NCBI GenBank assembly: GCA_964446945.1
Contig: CAYUQO010000022.1
Span: forward strand, 1 to 64,000
DNA: 64,000 nt
Direction: 5' to 3'
Origin: CAIYRG01 sp964446945
Lineage (GTDB): Bacteria; Pseudomonadota; Alphaproteobacteria; Micropepsales; Micropepsaceae
The notes below the pieces were generated by a model that had not been told where the DNA came from, ran no database searches, and worked only from the letters and a program-made list of their open reading frames with translations. Of the stretch, positions 54,077 through 62,674 are shown one piece after another. Each line of letters begins with the position of its first letter. Position 1 is the first letter of the stretch. Made by a program: the position numbers and the translations under genes.

Positions 54077-54943
54077 ATGTTGCTACGAATCGGTGCTTTG
54101 ACGTGGACCAGTATCATGCTTGCCGGCGCCCTTGTCGCAACCACCTCCTCCACACCGGCAGCTCAACGCGCAAAAGCCGCCATTCCGGATTTATCCCAGG
54201 GCAACACCGCCGGATGGATTTCTGTGGGCGCGGATTGGCTGCCGCCGGCTTCCGGACCAGGTCCGGTCGCCTTCGATCCGGCCCATCCCTTCGTCAGCAA
54301 CCAGGATGCGATCAGGACGGGTCGTTCGGTCACGCCGCGCATTGCCGATGCCAACAGTCCACTGCTGCTCCCCTGGGCGCGCGAAGCGGTGAAACGGGCG
54401 AATGATCAGGTGCTGGCCGGGAAAGTCGGTTTCGAGGCGATGTCCACCTGCTGGCCCGGGGGCGTGCCTGGAATCATGCTGTTCACCGCCGAGCCGATCT
54501 ATTTCGTCCAGACGCCGAAGGAGATCACGATTCTTTATCAGCGCGGGCCGAATCAGCGGCACATCCATATGAATGTTCGGCACACAAAAAATCCCAAGCC
54601 CTCCTGGTACGGAGAATCGATCGGCCATTACGAGGGCAATACGCTGGTCATCGACACCATCGGTCTTTCCGACAAGACCTTTGTCGACAATCTGCGGACG
54701 CCGCACACCCCGCAAATGCATGTCATCGAGCGCTACACGATTTCGGACGACGGCGAGACCATGAACGGAACCGCGTATGTCGAAGATCCCGGCACTTTTA
54801 CCAGCCCATGGTCCGCTTCCCAGCGCTGGCGCCGAGTGCAGCAGCCGATCCAGGAATCCGTCTGCGCCGAGAACAACAACAACTACAACTATTTCGGTCT
54901 CAGGATCGATCCGATCCCCGAAGCCACCACCCCGGACTTCTGA
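54077..54943 (+). CDS. Secreted protein, family A (paralogue 3)
   Basis: A 288-residue exported member of the family at 30870 and 39958. After a signal peptide: GWISVGADWLPP, DPAHPFVSNQD, LLLPWAREAVKRANDQVL, CWPGGVPGIML, QTPKEITILY, IGHYEGNTLVIDTIGL, FVDNLRTPHTPQMHV and a terminal TTPDF. Start ATG 54077 is chosen because the signal peptide begins there; a longer frame extends upstream into a repeat. No recognised function. Confidence 0.75.
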   Translation: MLLRIGALTWTSIMLAGALVATTSSTPAAQRAKAAIPDLSQGNTAGWISVGADWLPPASGPGPVAFDPAHPFVSNQDAIRTGRSVTPRIADANSPLLLPWAREAVKRANDQVLAGKVGFEAMSTCWPGGVPGIMLFTAEPIYFVQTPKEITILYQRGPNQRHIHMNVRHTKNPKPSWYGESIGHYEGNTLVIDTIGLSDKTFVDNLRTPHTPQMHVIERYTISDDGETMNGTAYVEDPGTFTSPWSASQRWRRVQQPIQESVCAENNNNYNYFGLRIDPIPEATTPDF

Positions 54944-54973
54944 CACTGCGATCGCGGCAGAATAGATTTTCCG

Positions 54974-55027
54974 CCTCCCCCTTGAGGGGAGGCACGCACT
55001 TTGCAGTTGGCAAAGTGCGGGTGGGGG
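54974..55027. repeat. Two-hairpin intergenic element (copy f)
   Basis: Hairpin 1 at 54974-54992 (CCTCCCC/GGGGAGG), hairpin 2 at 54996-55018 (GCACTTTG/CAAAGTGC), then GGGTGGGGG. This is the clearest statement of the element's plan. Confidence 0.85.
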
Positions 55028-55040
55028 ACGTTCTCGCGAT

Positions 55041-55095
55041 TACCCCCACCCGAAATTTGCTCCGCAAATTTCTACCTCCCCGCAAGGTGGAGGTA
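55041..55095 (-). repeat. Inverted repeat left of DUF2891 gene
   Basis: A 55-base two-hairpin element in minus orientation, 20 bases after the DUF2891 stop. It is the reverse complement of 56143-56197 with 51 of 55 positions identical by hand count. Confidence 0.9.
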
Positions 55096-55114
55096 GAGCT
55101 GGTGGTTCGTTCGT

Positions 55115-56128
55115 CTAAACCTGCTGTCCCGCCAACAACGCCAGCAGCGCGTAAGTCGCGAGCCAGTGTTCGCCCATATAATCGCCGGAGATGGTCGCCA
55201 GTGCCGATGACAGATGTCGCTCGCCGGTATCGATCGCAATCCTGCGCAATGGCTCATCCGTCTTGAACCACGACGCGACCTCGAACCACGACCACGCCCG
55301 GGACAGATTAAGCCCGTCCAAATGCACAATGCGGCCATCGCTGCGGTCGCTGACCTGCGCGGGTTGGAAGAGAGAGGCCGGCTCACCTTGCGCCAGCCGC
55401 GGCAAGAATCGCGCAAACCAGCCGCTGAATTGATCGGGGGGCAGGGCCCATGCCATGCACTGCCCTTCGGTGAGTGACGGCGACAGGAAATCCTCCCCGG
55501 ACGGCTCGCGGCACGGATCGTCCTGATCGTCCGTATACCAGCGAATTGCGGCCCTGCGAAGCAACTCCAGGAATTCCGCATCCGATGCGGTTTGCGCGTA
55601 ATCGAATGCCAGCCGCAGCGCGAAGGCGGTGTTGCCATGCGTGCCGACGCGCACCGGGTAAGTCGCTCGCGGCAACCATTCCCGGAATCGCTCCACAATC
55701 GCATCTGCCAGCGGCCGCAGCTTCCCGCTCCAGGGCTTTCCAGGATGCCGCAGCAAATCCGCCTGCAGCATCAGCAGCCACGCCCAGCCATAAGGACGTT
55801 CGAAGGCGCGCGATCCCGGCCGCGCGAGATAGGCGCATTCGCCGGCGACTTTCTCCACCGTGAGGGACGTATCGAACAATGCATGTATCGCGGCGGACTC
55901 CGCATTGTCCGGAAACAAACGGCACACAGTGGCCAGCAGCCACCAGGAATGGACGCAGGAATGCCAGTCAAAGCTGCCGAAAAATACCGGATGTAACGCC
56001 CTTGGAGTTTGCGCATCCTCCGCCCGCGTCATCACATGGTCAAGTTTGTTCGGGAATTCGCGCGTGACATGCGACAGCGCAATCCGCGCCAAGCGTCCCG
56101 CCATCTCCGCATCCAGCTGCGCGTTCAT
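55115..56128 (-). CDS. DUF2891 protein
   Basis: A 337-residue cytosolic protein of DUF2891, an all-helical (alpha/alpha toroid-like) family of unknown function. Family blocks include HPVFFGSFDWHSCVHSWWLLA, FERPYGWAWLLML, GTHGNTAFALRLAFDYA, EDFLSPSLTEGQCMAW and HLDGLNLSRAWSW. His and Asp in the FDWHSCVH block are invariant in the family as I know it and could form an active site. The gene is framed by 55-base inverted repeats. Confidence 0.87.
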   Translation of the reverse strand: MNAQLDAEMAGRLARIALSHVTREFPNKLDHVMTRAEDAQTPRALHPVFFGSFDWHSCVHSWWLLATVCRLFPDNAESAAIHALFDTSLTVEKVAGECAYLARPGSRAFERPYGWAWLLMLQADLLRHPGKPWSGKLRPLADAIVERFREWLPRATYPVRVGTHGNTAFALRLAFDYAQTASDAEFLELLRRAAIRWYTDDQDDPCREPSGEDFLSPSLTEGQCMAWALPPDQFSGWFARFLPRLAQGEPASLFQPAQVSDRSDGRIVHLDGLNLSRAWSWFEVASWFKTDEPLRRIAIDTGERHLSSALATISGDYMGEHWLATYALLALLAGQQV

Positions 56129-56142
56129 GTGAATCCAGAGCC

Positions 56143-56197
56143 CACCTCCACCTTGCGGGGAGGTCGAAATTTGCGAAGCAGATTTCGGGTGGGGGTA
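56143..56197 (+). repeat. Inverted repeat right of DUF2891 gene
   Basis: A 55-base two-hairpin element in plus orientation, 15 bases before the DUF2891 start, complementary to 55041-55095. It carries CCTCCACC/GGGGAGG-type arms, an AAATTTGC stem and GGGTGGGGG. Confidence 0.9.
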
Positions 56198-56208
56198 TGT
56201 TGCGATGA

Positions 56209-56326
56209 CAGCCCCCCACCCGCGAATTTTCTGAACCGATCCAGCGCGCATTGCGCGCCTTGTTCGCCAGTTCTGCCGCGGCGCGATGCGCCGCGTGCGG
56301 GCGCGTGCCTCCCCGCAAGGGGGAGG
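56209..56326 (-). repeat. Extended two-hairpin element with nested second repeat
   Basis: In minus orientation hairpin 1 is at 56308-56326 and the closing GGGTGGGGG is at 56209-56217. The region between is lengthened by a unit (56243-56302) that also occurs at 42869-42929. Confidence 0.65.
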
Positions 56327-56350
56327 CGACGCACGTATCGAAGCTGCGAA

Positions 56351-57301
56351 TTACCTGAACACCGCCGCATACATCAGCACCATATTCACCAGCAGCAGCA
56401 GGATAGCGGTCGGGATTTGCACCACGATCGCACCATAACGATTCTTCAGCCCCAGCAGCGCCGCCGGAACGACGTTGAAATTCGCTGCCATTGGCGTTGT
56501 CAGGGTACCGCAGAATCCGCACAGCATGCCGATCGCCGACATCGCGATGGGATCGCCGTGAAATGTCATCACGATCAGCGGGAGACCGATGCCGATGGTC
56601 AGCACCGGAAAAGCGGCAAAGGCGTTGCCCATCACGCCGGTGAACAGCGCCATGCCGAGCGCATAGGCGATCACGGCGGCGGCCCGGCTGCCGCCCGGAA
56701 TCGCGTGCGACGCAATCTGCCCAACCGCAGTGCCGACGCCGGCAATCGCGAATATCGCGCCGAGTGCGGACAGCATCTGCGGTAGAAGCGCCGCCCAGCC
56801 GAGAAGATCCATGAGCCGGCGCCCCTCATCCAGTGCGGTGATAATCCGTTGCTTGAGCAGGACGCGACACAGAATAACGGCCGTGACGCATGCCAGCCCA
56901 AGTCCGATGAGTGCGGTCTGCTCCGGGTCGATCAGCGGCCGTCCCGCGATGAAAATCTGTCTGAACGCGAGTGCGGCCAAAATCGTAACCAACGGGATCG
57001 CCAGTGCCGGCGCGAAAATCGCATTGCCGCATTTTCGCGCCAGCAGCTTGCGTTCCTCGGGCGTTGTCGTCTGCGGGCGGCCAATGCCCAGTCCTGCGGC
57101 GACAACAGCGACCATTGCGAGCACCAGGATTCCATTGCCGAGATCGCCCAGCACGTCGCCGAACAGGAAACTTACCGCATACAACCCCCAGAACGCCGCG
57201 TTGCGCAAGCGCCGCGGATTACCGGGATCACGTGCGCTCATCAGCGCCATCGCGCCGAACATCAGGCCGGCAAGCACATAGACGGGCCCGACGCCGATCA
57301 T
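56351..57301 (-). CDS. DUF979 membrane protein
   Basis: A 316-residue membrane protein with about nine hydrophobic segments. ATG 57301 overlaps the DUF969 stop in ATGA. Conserved stretches: FWGLYAVSFLFGDVLGD, GKCGNAIF-type block (RKCGNAIFAPALAIPL), LFTGVMGNAFAAFPVLTIG and GFCGTLTTPMAANFNVVPAALLGL. DUF969 and DUF979 always pair and are thought to form a transporter. The neighbouring 5-oxoprolinase suggests the substrate is 5-oxoproline or a related peptide. Confidence 0.88.
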   Translation of the reverse strand: MIGVGPVYVLAGLMFGAMALMSARDPGNPRRLRNAAFWGLYAVSFLFGDVLGDLGNGILVLAMVAVVAAGLGIGRPQTTTPEERKLLARKCGNAIFAPALAIPLVTILAALAFRQIFIAGRPLIDPEQTALIGLGLACVTAVILCRVLLKQRIITALDEGRRLMDLLGWAALLPQMLSALGAIFAIAGVGTAVGQIASHAIPGGSRAAAVIAYALGMALFTGVMGNAFAAFPVLTIGIGLPLIVMTFHGDPIAMSAIGMLCGFCGTLTTPMAANFNVVPAALLGLKNRYGAIVVQIPTAILLLLVNMVLMYAAVFR

Positions 57302-57930
57302 CGCCCGCGCTCCAACCCGCGCGCAAACAGCACGATACGCGCGGCATGGATCACCAATGCCGCAACCGCCGTCGGAATCGCCCACAGCGACAATCGCAAC
57401 GGATCGGCCGTGATGCCGTTCTGCGCCAGAAATGCCTTGATCAGAAGAATTGATCCGATCGCGACAAAGATATCTTCGCCAAAAAATGCGCCGACATTGT
57501 CCGCCGCCGCGGCATGCGCCCGGATCGCGTCGCGCTCAGCGTCGGTCACTGTACCCAGTCGTTTTTCCGCCGCCGCTTCGGCCATCGGTGCAATCAGCGG
57601 CCGGACCATTGTTGCCTGTCCGCCGAATCCCGACAGCCCAAGGGCCACAGATACCTGCCGCACCAGAAGATAGAGGCACAGAATCGAGGCTACCGATGCG
57701 CCGCGGATTTTCAGGATCAATTCGCGGGCACGTTCCTGCAAACCGGCACTTTCCAGCGCCCCGATGGCAGGCAACACAAGCCAGGTCAGGCTGACATAGC
57801 GGTTTTCGTTGAATGCTTTGCCGAAGGCCGCAATTACCGCGGCGGGGTCAAGTCCTCCGGCGATACCGCTGACCAGCGCTGCCGCAATCACCACCAGCAG
57901 CGGATTTGCCCGTGCCGCAAATCCCAGCAC
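57298..57930 (-). CDS. DUF969 membrane protein
   Basis: A 210-residue membrane protein with GFAARANPLLVVIAAALVSG, FNENRYVSLTWLVLPAIGALE and GGQATMVRPLIAPMAEAAAEKR. The start is set at GTG 57930, but about ten more hydrophobic residues are readable upstream towards the oxoprolinase stop; no ATG, GTG or TTG is seen there, so the N-terminus is uncertain. Partner of DUF979. Confidence 0.86.
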   Translation of the reverse strand: MLGFAARANPLLVVIAAALVSGIAGGLDPAAVIAAFGKAFNENRYVSLTWLVLPAIGALESAGLQERARELILKIRGASVASILCLYLLVRQVSVALGLSGFGGQATMVRPLIAPMAEAAAEKRLGTVTDAERDAIRAHAAAADNVGAFFGEDIFVAIGSILLIKAFLAQNGITADPLRLSLWAIPTAVAALVIHAARIVLFARGLERGR

Positions 57931-57965
57931 GACAACCGCAACACCGGAAAGGGACCATAGATGAT

Positions 57966-60900
57966 TCAGCGCTTTGCTCCAAATCCACCACCGCCGGGCG
58001 TCTCAATGATAAATGTATCGCCCGCGCTCATCTCCACAGTTGCCGTCGCGCCGAGGATCTCAACTGATCCATCGCTCCGCAGCACCAGATTGCGCCCAGG
58101 CTTCGCGTCGGCACCTCCTTCCAGACCGAAGGGCACGACGCGGCGCCGGTTCGACAGGATCGATGCCGTCATAGGCTTCAGAAATCGCAATTTGCGCACC
58201 GCGCCGTCGCCGCCGGAATGATGGCCCGCGCCGCCGGAATCTTCCCGTATTGCGAATTCATCCAGCACGACCGGGAAGCGCGTCTCCAGCACTTCGGGAT
58301 CGGTCAGCCGTGTGTTCGTCATATGCGCATGCACCGCGCTGGTGCCGTCATGGTCCGGACCTGCACCCGAACCGCCGCACACCGTTTCATAATATTGCAG
58401 CGCGCCGTCGCCGAAGGTCAGATTGTTCATCGTGCCTTGCGCCGCCGCCTGCACTTTCAGCGCAGCATAGAGCGCGTCCGTGATTGCCTGGCTGGTTTCG
58501 ACATTGCCCGCCACCACGGCGGCCGGATAATGCGGATTGAGCATTGAACCATCGGGGACGATCAGATCGACCGGCCTGAGGCAGCCTTCATTGAGCGGGA
58601 TCTCATGATCCATCAGTGTTCTCAGCACATACAGCACGGCGGCGCGGCACACCGATAATGGCGCGTTGAAATTGTCGTTGAGCTGCGCACTTGTGCCGGT
58701 GAAATCGATGCGCATGGTTCGCGCCCTGCGGTCGACGGAAATCGCAACCCGGATCACCGCGCCATTATCCATCTCGCAGGCGAAACTGCCGCTATTCAGC
58801 CGGCCGATCAGGCGCCGCACGGATTCCGCAGCGTTGTCCTGCACATGCCCCATATAGGCGTGCACCACGCCTACGCCGTAACGGGTGATCAGATTGCGCA
58901 AGCCGGCGACGCCTTTGAAGCAAGCGGCAACCTGCGCCTTCAGATCGGAAATATTCTGGTCCGGATTGCGGGCCGGATAGCGGCCGGACGCGAGCAGCGC
59001 GCGCATTTCGGGTTCGAGAAACCGGCCCTGATCGGCGAGAAGCACATTGTCGAGCAGCACGCCCTCTTCTTCGACCCGCCGGCTCACCGGGGGCATGGAT
59101 CCCGGCGTCAAGCCGCCGATGTCTGAATGGTGGCCGCGCGCGGCGACATAGGCGATAGGTTGAGAGCCGGAATCAAAGGCCGGCATGATGACGGTGACGT
59201 CGGGCAGATGCGATCCGCCGCGATACGGCGCGTTGAGGACGTAGACATCGCCCGGTCTGATCCCGCGGCCGTCACGATTTTCCCCCCGGGCCGCAATAAT
59301 GGTGCGCACCGAATCGCCCATCGATCCGAGATGCACGGGGATATGCGGCGCATTGGCGATCAGGGCGCCATCCGGCGCAAACAGCGCGCATGAGAAATCC
59401 AGCCGCTCCTTGATGTTCACCGACGTCGCGGTGCTTTGCAGCGCCACGCCCATTTCTTCCGCGACCGCCATGAAGGCGTTGTTGAACAATTCGAGCAGGA
59501 CCGGATCGGCCGCAGTCCCGGCGGCAACTTCGTTCGCGCGTGGACGTGTGCGCGTGAGAATCAAATTGCCGGCACGATCGGCCTCGGCGCGCCAGCCGGG
59601 CTCGACCACGGTTGTCGCGCTCCGCTCACGGATGATTGCTGGTCCGGTGACAACATCGCCGGCCGTGAGTGAATCGCGGTCGTGAACATCGACTGCGCAG
59701 TCCCGGCCCTCAAAATGGGCCTGCGCGCGCGCCGGGGCAGTGCCGTGCGTGGACATTTCACCACCCGGTCCTTCGGTATGGCCGCCGGCAAAACCGATGC
59801 CCTCCACCGATAGAGTCTGCACAATGATGCTGCGGTCCGAAACCGCAAAGCCAAAGCGCTCGTGATGGCGCGTCTCGAATTCCGCGCGCATTGCCTCCGA
59901 TGTGCCCAGCGGCACACGGATGGCGCTGTCGACGCCGGCATAGCTCAGCTCCGCCGTCGCTTCGCATTCGACCCGGGTGAGCGGAACATCTTGGGCCGCA
60001 ATGTCTTTGCGCACGTCGAAAGCGAGAGCGGCCGCGAGTTTCGCCAGATCGGCTTGGCCCAGCGGCCGGTTCACCGATTGCTCGCGGACTTTCCGCACCT
60101 CGGCAATTCCGATTCCATAGGCCGACAGCACGCCCGCCAGAGGATGAATCATAATTCGCCCGATGCCGAGTTGGTCGGCGACCAGGCAGGCATGCTGCCC
60201 GGCGGCGCCACCAAACGCGGCCAGCACGTGGTGCGTGATATCGTGACCGCGCTCCAGCGAAATCTGCCGGATCGCTTTTGCCATATTGGCAACTGCGATC
60301 TGAATGAATCCTTCCGCCACTTCATGGGGTGTCACCGGTTTGCCGGTCGTCGCGGCCACTTCCGCCGACAGCTGCGCGAATTTTCTGCGCACCACCGCCT
60401 CGTCGATTGGCGCATCGCCACTTTGCCCGAACACACGCGGAAAAAATGACGCCTGCAATTTGCCGAGCGTCACATTGCAGTCGGTCACCGTCAGCGGACC
60501 TCCGCGCCCGTAACAGGCGGGGCCCGGTACTGCGCCTGCCGATTGCGGTCCGACCCGAAATCGCATGCCATCGAATGTGCAGATCGAACCGCCCCCCGCG
60601 GCGATGGTGTGAATTTCCAGCATCGGCACATGCAGGCGCACTCCGCCCAGCATTGTCTCGCGTGTCCGCTCATATTGGCCTGAGAAATGCGACACGTCGG
60701 TCGAAGTGCCGCCCATATCGAAGCCGATGACGGAATCAAATCCCGCCTGCTGCGCCACGCGCGACATGCCGATCACTCCGCCCGCCGGCCCGGACAAAAC
60801 AGCATCGCGGCCGCGGAAGGCATTCGCCTCGGACAATCCTCCCGAGGATTGCATGAACAGCAGCCTGGTTTCGGAATCGAGATTTGCCCGCACGGTTTTC

Positions 60901-61565
60901 GCATACTCGCGCAACAGCGGCGTCAAATAGGCATCGAGCACCGTCGTATCGCCGCGCGGGATCAGCTTGATCAGCCGCGCGATGTCATGACTCACCGAGA
61001 TTTGCAGGAATCCGATCTCACGCGCGATCTCCGCCACCCGGTTTTCATGCGCCGGAAATTGCCAGGCATGCAGCAGCACAACCGCGATGGCGCGAAAGCC
61101 GTCGTCATAAGCTGCCTGCAAAGCCTGACGTGTGGCGGACTCATTCAGGGGACGGATGATCTGCCCCCCGGGCCCCAGTCTTTCGTCGATCTCGATCGTG
61201 GCGGCATAAAGCGGCTCGGGCAGAATGATATGGCGCGCGAAAATTTTCGGCCGGCTCTGATATCCGATCTTCAGCGCATCGCGATGTCCACGGGTGATCG
61301 CCAGCAGCGTGCGTTCGCCCTTGCGCTCGAGCAGCGCATTGGTCGCAATCGTTGTGCCCATTTTGACCGCCGCAACCGGCCCTTCGCCATGGCGGCGCAT
61401 CAGCTCGCGAATACCGGCGGTCGCGGCATCGCGATAGGCTTGCGGGTTTTCCGACAGCAATTTGTGCGTCACCAGAGGCTGCCCGGGGCGCCAGCCGATG
61501 ACATCGGTAAAGGTCCCGCCGCGGTCGATCCAGAATTCCCAGGCGGGTGGTGATTGCTCACTCAT
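57966..61565 (-). CDS. 5-oxoprolinase (ATP-hydrolysing), HyuA-HyuB fusion
   Basis: A 1199-residue single-chain enzyme that opens 5-oxoproline to glutamate with ATP. The HyuA half begins EFWIDRGGTFTDVIG and has GFDMGGTSTDVSHF, GGGSICTFDG and AFGGAAGQHAC. The HyuB half begins near residue 690 (FNNAFMAVAEEMGVALQSTATSVNIKERLDFSCALF) and ends GAGGFGAKR-like (TPGGGGFGAKR). Length matches fused bacterial and eukaryotic enzymes. ATG 61565 is used. It lies just upstream of the DUF969/979 genes on the same strand. Confidence 0.93.
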   Translation of the reverse strand: MSEQSPPAWEFWIDRGGTFTDVIGWRPGQPLVTHKLLSENPQAYRDAATAGIRELMRRHGEGPVAAVKMGTTIATNALLERKGERTLLAITRGHRDALKIGYQSRPKIFARHIILPEPLYAATIEIDERLGPGGQIIRPLNESATRQALQAAYDDGFRAIAVVLLHAWQFPAHENRVAEIAREIGFLQISVSHDIARLIKLIPRGDTTVLDAYLTPLLREYAKTVRANLDSETRLLFMQSSGGLSEANAFRGRDAVLSGPAGGVIGMSRVAQQAGFDSVIGFDMGGTSTDVSHFSGQYERTRETMLGGVRLHVPMLEIHTIAAGGGSICTFDGMRFRVGPQSAGAVPGPACYGRGGPLTVTDCNVTLGKLQASFFPRVFGQSGDAPIDEAVVRRKFAQLSAEVAATTGKPVTPHEVAEGFIQIAVANMAKAIRQISLERGHDITHHVLAAFGGAAGQHACLVADQLGIGRIMIHPLAGVLSAYGIGIAEVRKVREQSVNRPLGQADLAKLAAALAFDVRKDIAAQDVPLTRVECEATAELSYAGVDSAIRVPLGTSEAMRAEFETRHHERFGFAVSDRSIIVQTLSVEGIGFAGGHTEGPGGEMSTHGTAPARAQAHFEGRDCAVDVHDRDSLTAGDVVTGPAIIRERSATTVVEPGWRAEADRAGNLILTRTRPRANEVAAGTAADPVLLELFNNAFMAVAEEMGVALQSTATSVNIKERLDFSCALFAPDGALIANAPHIPVHLGSMGDSVRTIIAARGENRDGRGIRPGDVYVLNAPYRGGSHLPDVTVIMPAFDSGSQPIAYVAARGHHSDIGGLTPGSMPPVSRRVEEEGVLLDNVLLADQGRFLEPEMRALLASGRYPARNPDQNISDLKAQVAACFKGVAGLRNLITRYGVGVVHAYMGHVQDNAAESVRRLIGRLNSGSFACEMDNGAVIRVAISVDRRARTMRIDFTGTSAQLNDNFNAPLSVCRAAVLYVLRTLMDHEIPLNEGCLRPVDLIVPDGSMLNPHYPAAVVAGNVETSQAITDALYAALKVQAAAQGTMNNLTFGDGALQYYETVCGGSGAGPDHDGTSAVHAHMTNTRLTDPEVLETRFPVVLDEFAIREDSGGAGHHSGGDGAVRKLRFLKPMTASILSNRRRVVPFGLEGGADAKPGRNLVLRSDGSVEILGATATVEMSAGDTFIIETPGGGGFGAKR

Positions 61566-61723
61566 GCGGGATTTGCGGCGGAAAACGGCGGTTGCCGGGT
61601 CAAATTGTCTCAAAACCCAATGTAGCTGGGGAAAATCGCATCGCAATGCGATTTAAGCCCTATGACATTGGGCGAATCGATTGTATGCCTGACTCGCGAT
61701 TGATTCTTCAGGGGAAAAACCCG

Positions 61724-62050
61724 ATGGCCGAAACCGGCAACGCTACCTCCAAATCCGCTCCCAAGGCGAAAGCAGAAACCATCAGCACCCGCCAGCTGGC
61801 ACAGCAGCTCGCCGAAAAACACGAGCTCAGCAAAAAGCAGGCAAACGAGATCATGGACGATCTCGCCGGTCTGATCACCAAGTCGCTCAAGAAAGGCGTC
61901 CGCATCCGTCTCAACGGACTCGGCATCCTTCAGGTGCGCAAGCGTCCGGCGCGTATGGGCCGCAATCCCGCCACCGGCGAAGCGATCAAAATCAAGGCGA
62001 GCAAAAAAGTCGCCTTCCGGGCCGCCAAAGAACTCAAAGAATCGGTCTGA
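61724..62050 (+). CDS. HU-family nucleoid protein
   Basis: A 108-residue DNA-binding protein. The HU fold is clear: ISTRQLAQQLAEKHELSKKQANEIMDDLAGLI, KKGVRIRLNGLGILQVRKRPARMGRNPATGEAIKIKASKKVAFRAAKELKESV. The N-terminal 20 residues (AETGNATSKSAPKAKAE) are an unusual Ala/Lys-rich extension. CAGGGGAAA precedes the ATG. Divergent from the oxoprolinase. Confidence 0.93.
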   Translation: MAETGNATSKSAPKAKAETISTRQLAQQLAEKHELSKKQANEIMDDLAGLITKSLKKGVRIRLNGLGILQVRKRPARMGRNPATGEAIKIKASKKVAFRAAKELKESV

Positions 62051-62064
62051 CGATTACGCCGCAT

Positions 62065-62090
62065 TCCTCCCCCGTGCTTGCGGGGGAGGA
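62065..62090. terminator. GC hairpin after HU gene
   Basis: Perfect 10-bp arms (62065-62074/62081-62090) with a 6-base loop, 15 bases beyond the HU stop and before the end of the convergent GlcG-like gene. It resembles hairpin 1 of the repeat family. No T-run, so termination is a suggestion. Confidence 0.5.
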
Positions 62091-62101
62091 AGCGCGCGCA
62101 T

Positions 62102-62593
62102 TCACCTCTGCGCTGCCACCGGCTTCGGGATGACCGCGTCAATCCCGGCCTGAGCGCATTCTTCCTGCTTCTGTGCTCCGCCGACGCCGATCGCTCCAGC
62201 GACCTGCCCGTCGATCACGATCGGAAGCGCACCCTTCTTGGGAAAATCGCGGATCCACAGCGATGCATCGTTCCGGTGCGTCTCGACATCCTGTTCGAGA
62301 GTCCCGGTCGAGCGCTGCCAATGCGCCGCAGTCTTGGCCTTTAAAACCGCGGTTTCCGCCTCGGTCGGGCCGCCGCCCTGCATCGCGTGAAAGTCGATCA
62401 GCACACCGGCAATATCGACCACCGCAACCGCGACATGGATGTTGTTCTTCTCCGCATAGGCGAGGCAGGCGTCCACCATCTTGCGCGCTGCCGCGGCGCT
62501 GACCTGTTTGCGGTCGATTGATATCGCCTGCCCATCGGCCGCCGATGCCAGAACGCTGGCGCATAGCAGCATTGGAATGAAAATCTTCCGCAA
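62102..62593 (-). CDS. GlcG/HbpS-like (DUF336) exported protein
   Basis: A 163-residue exported protein. The proposed start is TTG at 62593 with AGGAGGG 7-8 bases upstream, giving the signal peptide RKIFIPMLLCASVLASAADG. The domain AARKMVDACLAYAEKNNIHVAVAVVDIAGVLIDFHAM and GALPIVIDGQVAGAIGVGGA match DUF336 (GlcG, HbpS). Such proteins bind heme or cobalamin-like ligands or have no known role. Confidence 0.82.
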   Translation of the reverse strand: MRKIFIPMLLCASVLASAADGQAISIDRKQVSAAAARKMVDACLAYAEKNNIHVAVAVVDIAGVLIDFHAMQGGGPTEAETAVLKAKTAAHWQRSTGTLEQDVETHRNDASLWIRDFPKKGALPIVIDGQVAGAIGVGGAQKQEECAQAGIDAVIPKPVAAQR

Positions 62594-62674
62594 AACTCGG
62601 CCCTCCTGTGTCTTTGCCGGCGCAGTATAGCCAAACGCCACGCCCACAGGAATTCTGCTAAATTCCCGAACGGA

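Noticed and set aside
35981..56326. CRISPR array
   Set aside because: The palindromic repeats are widely spaced between genes, not regularly spaced with short spacers, and no cas gene is present.
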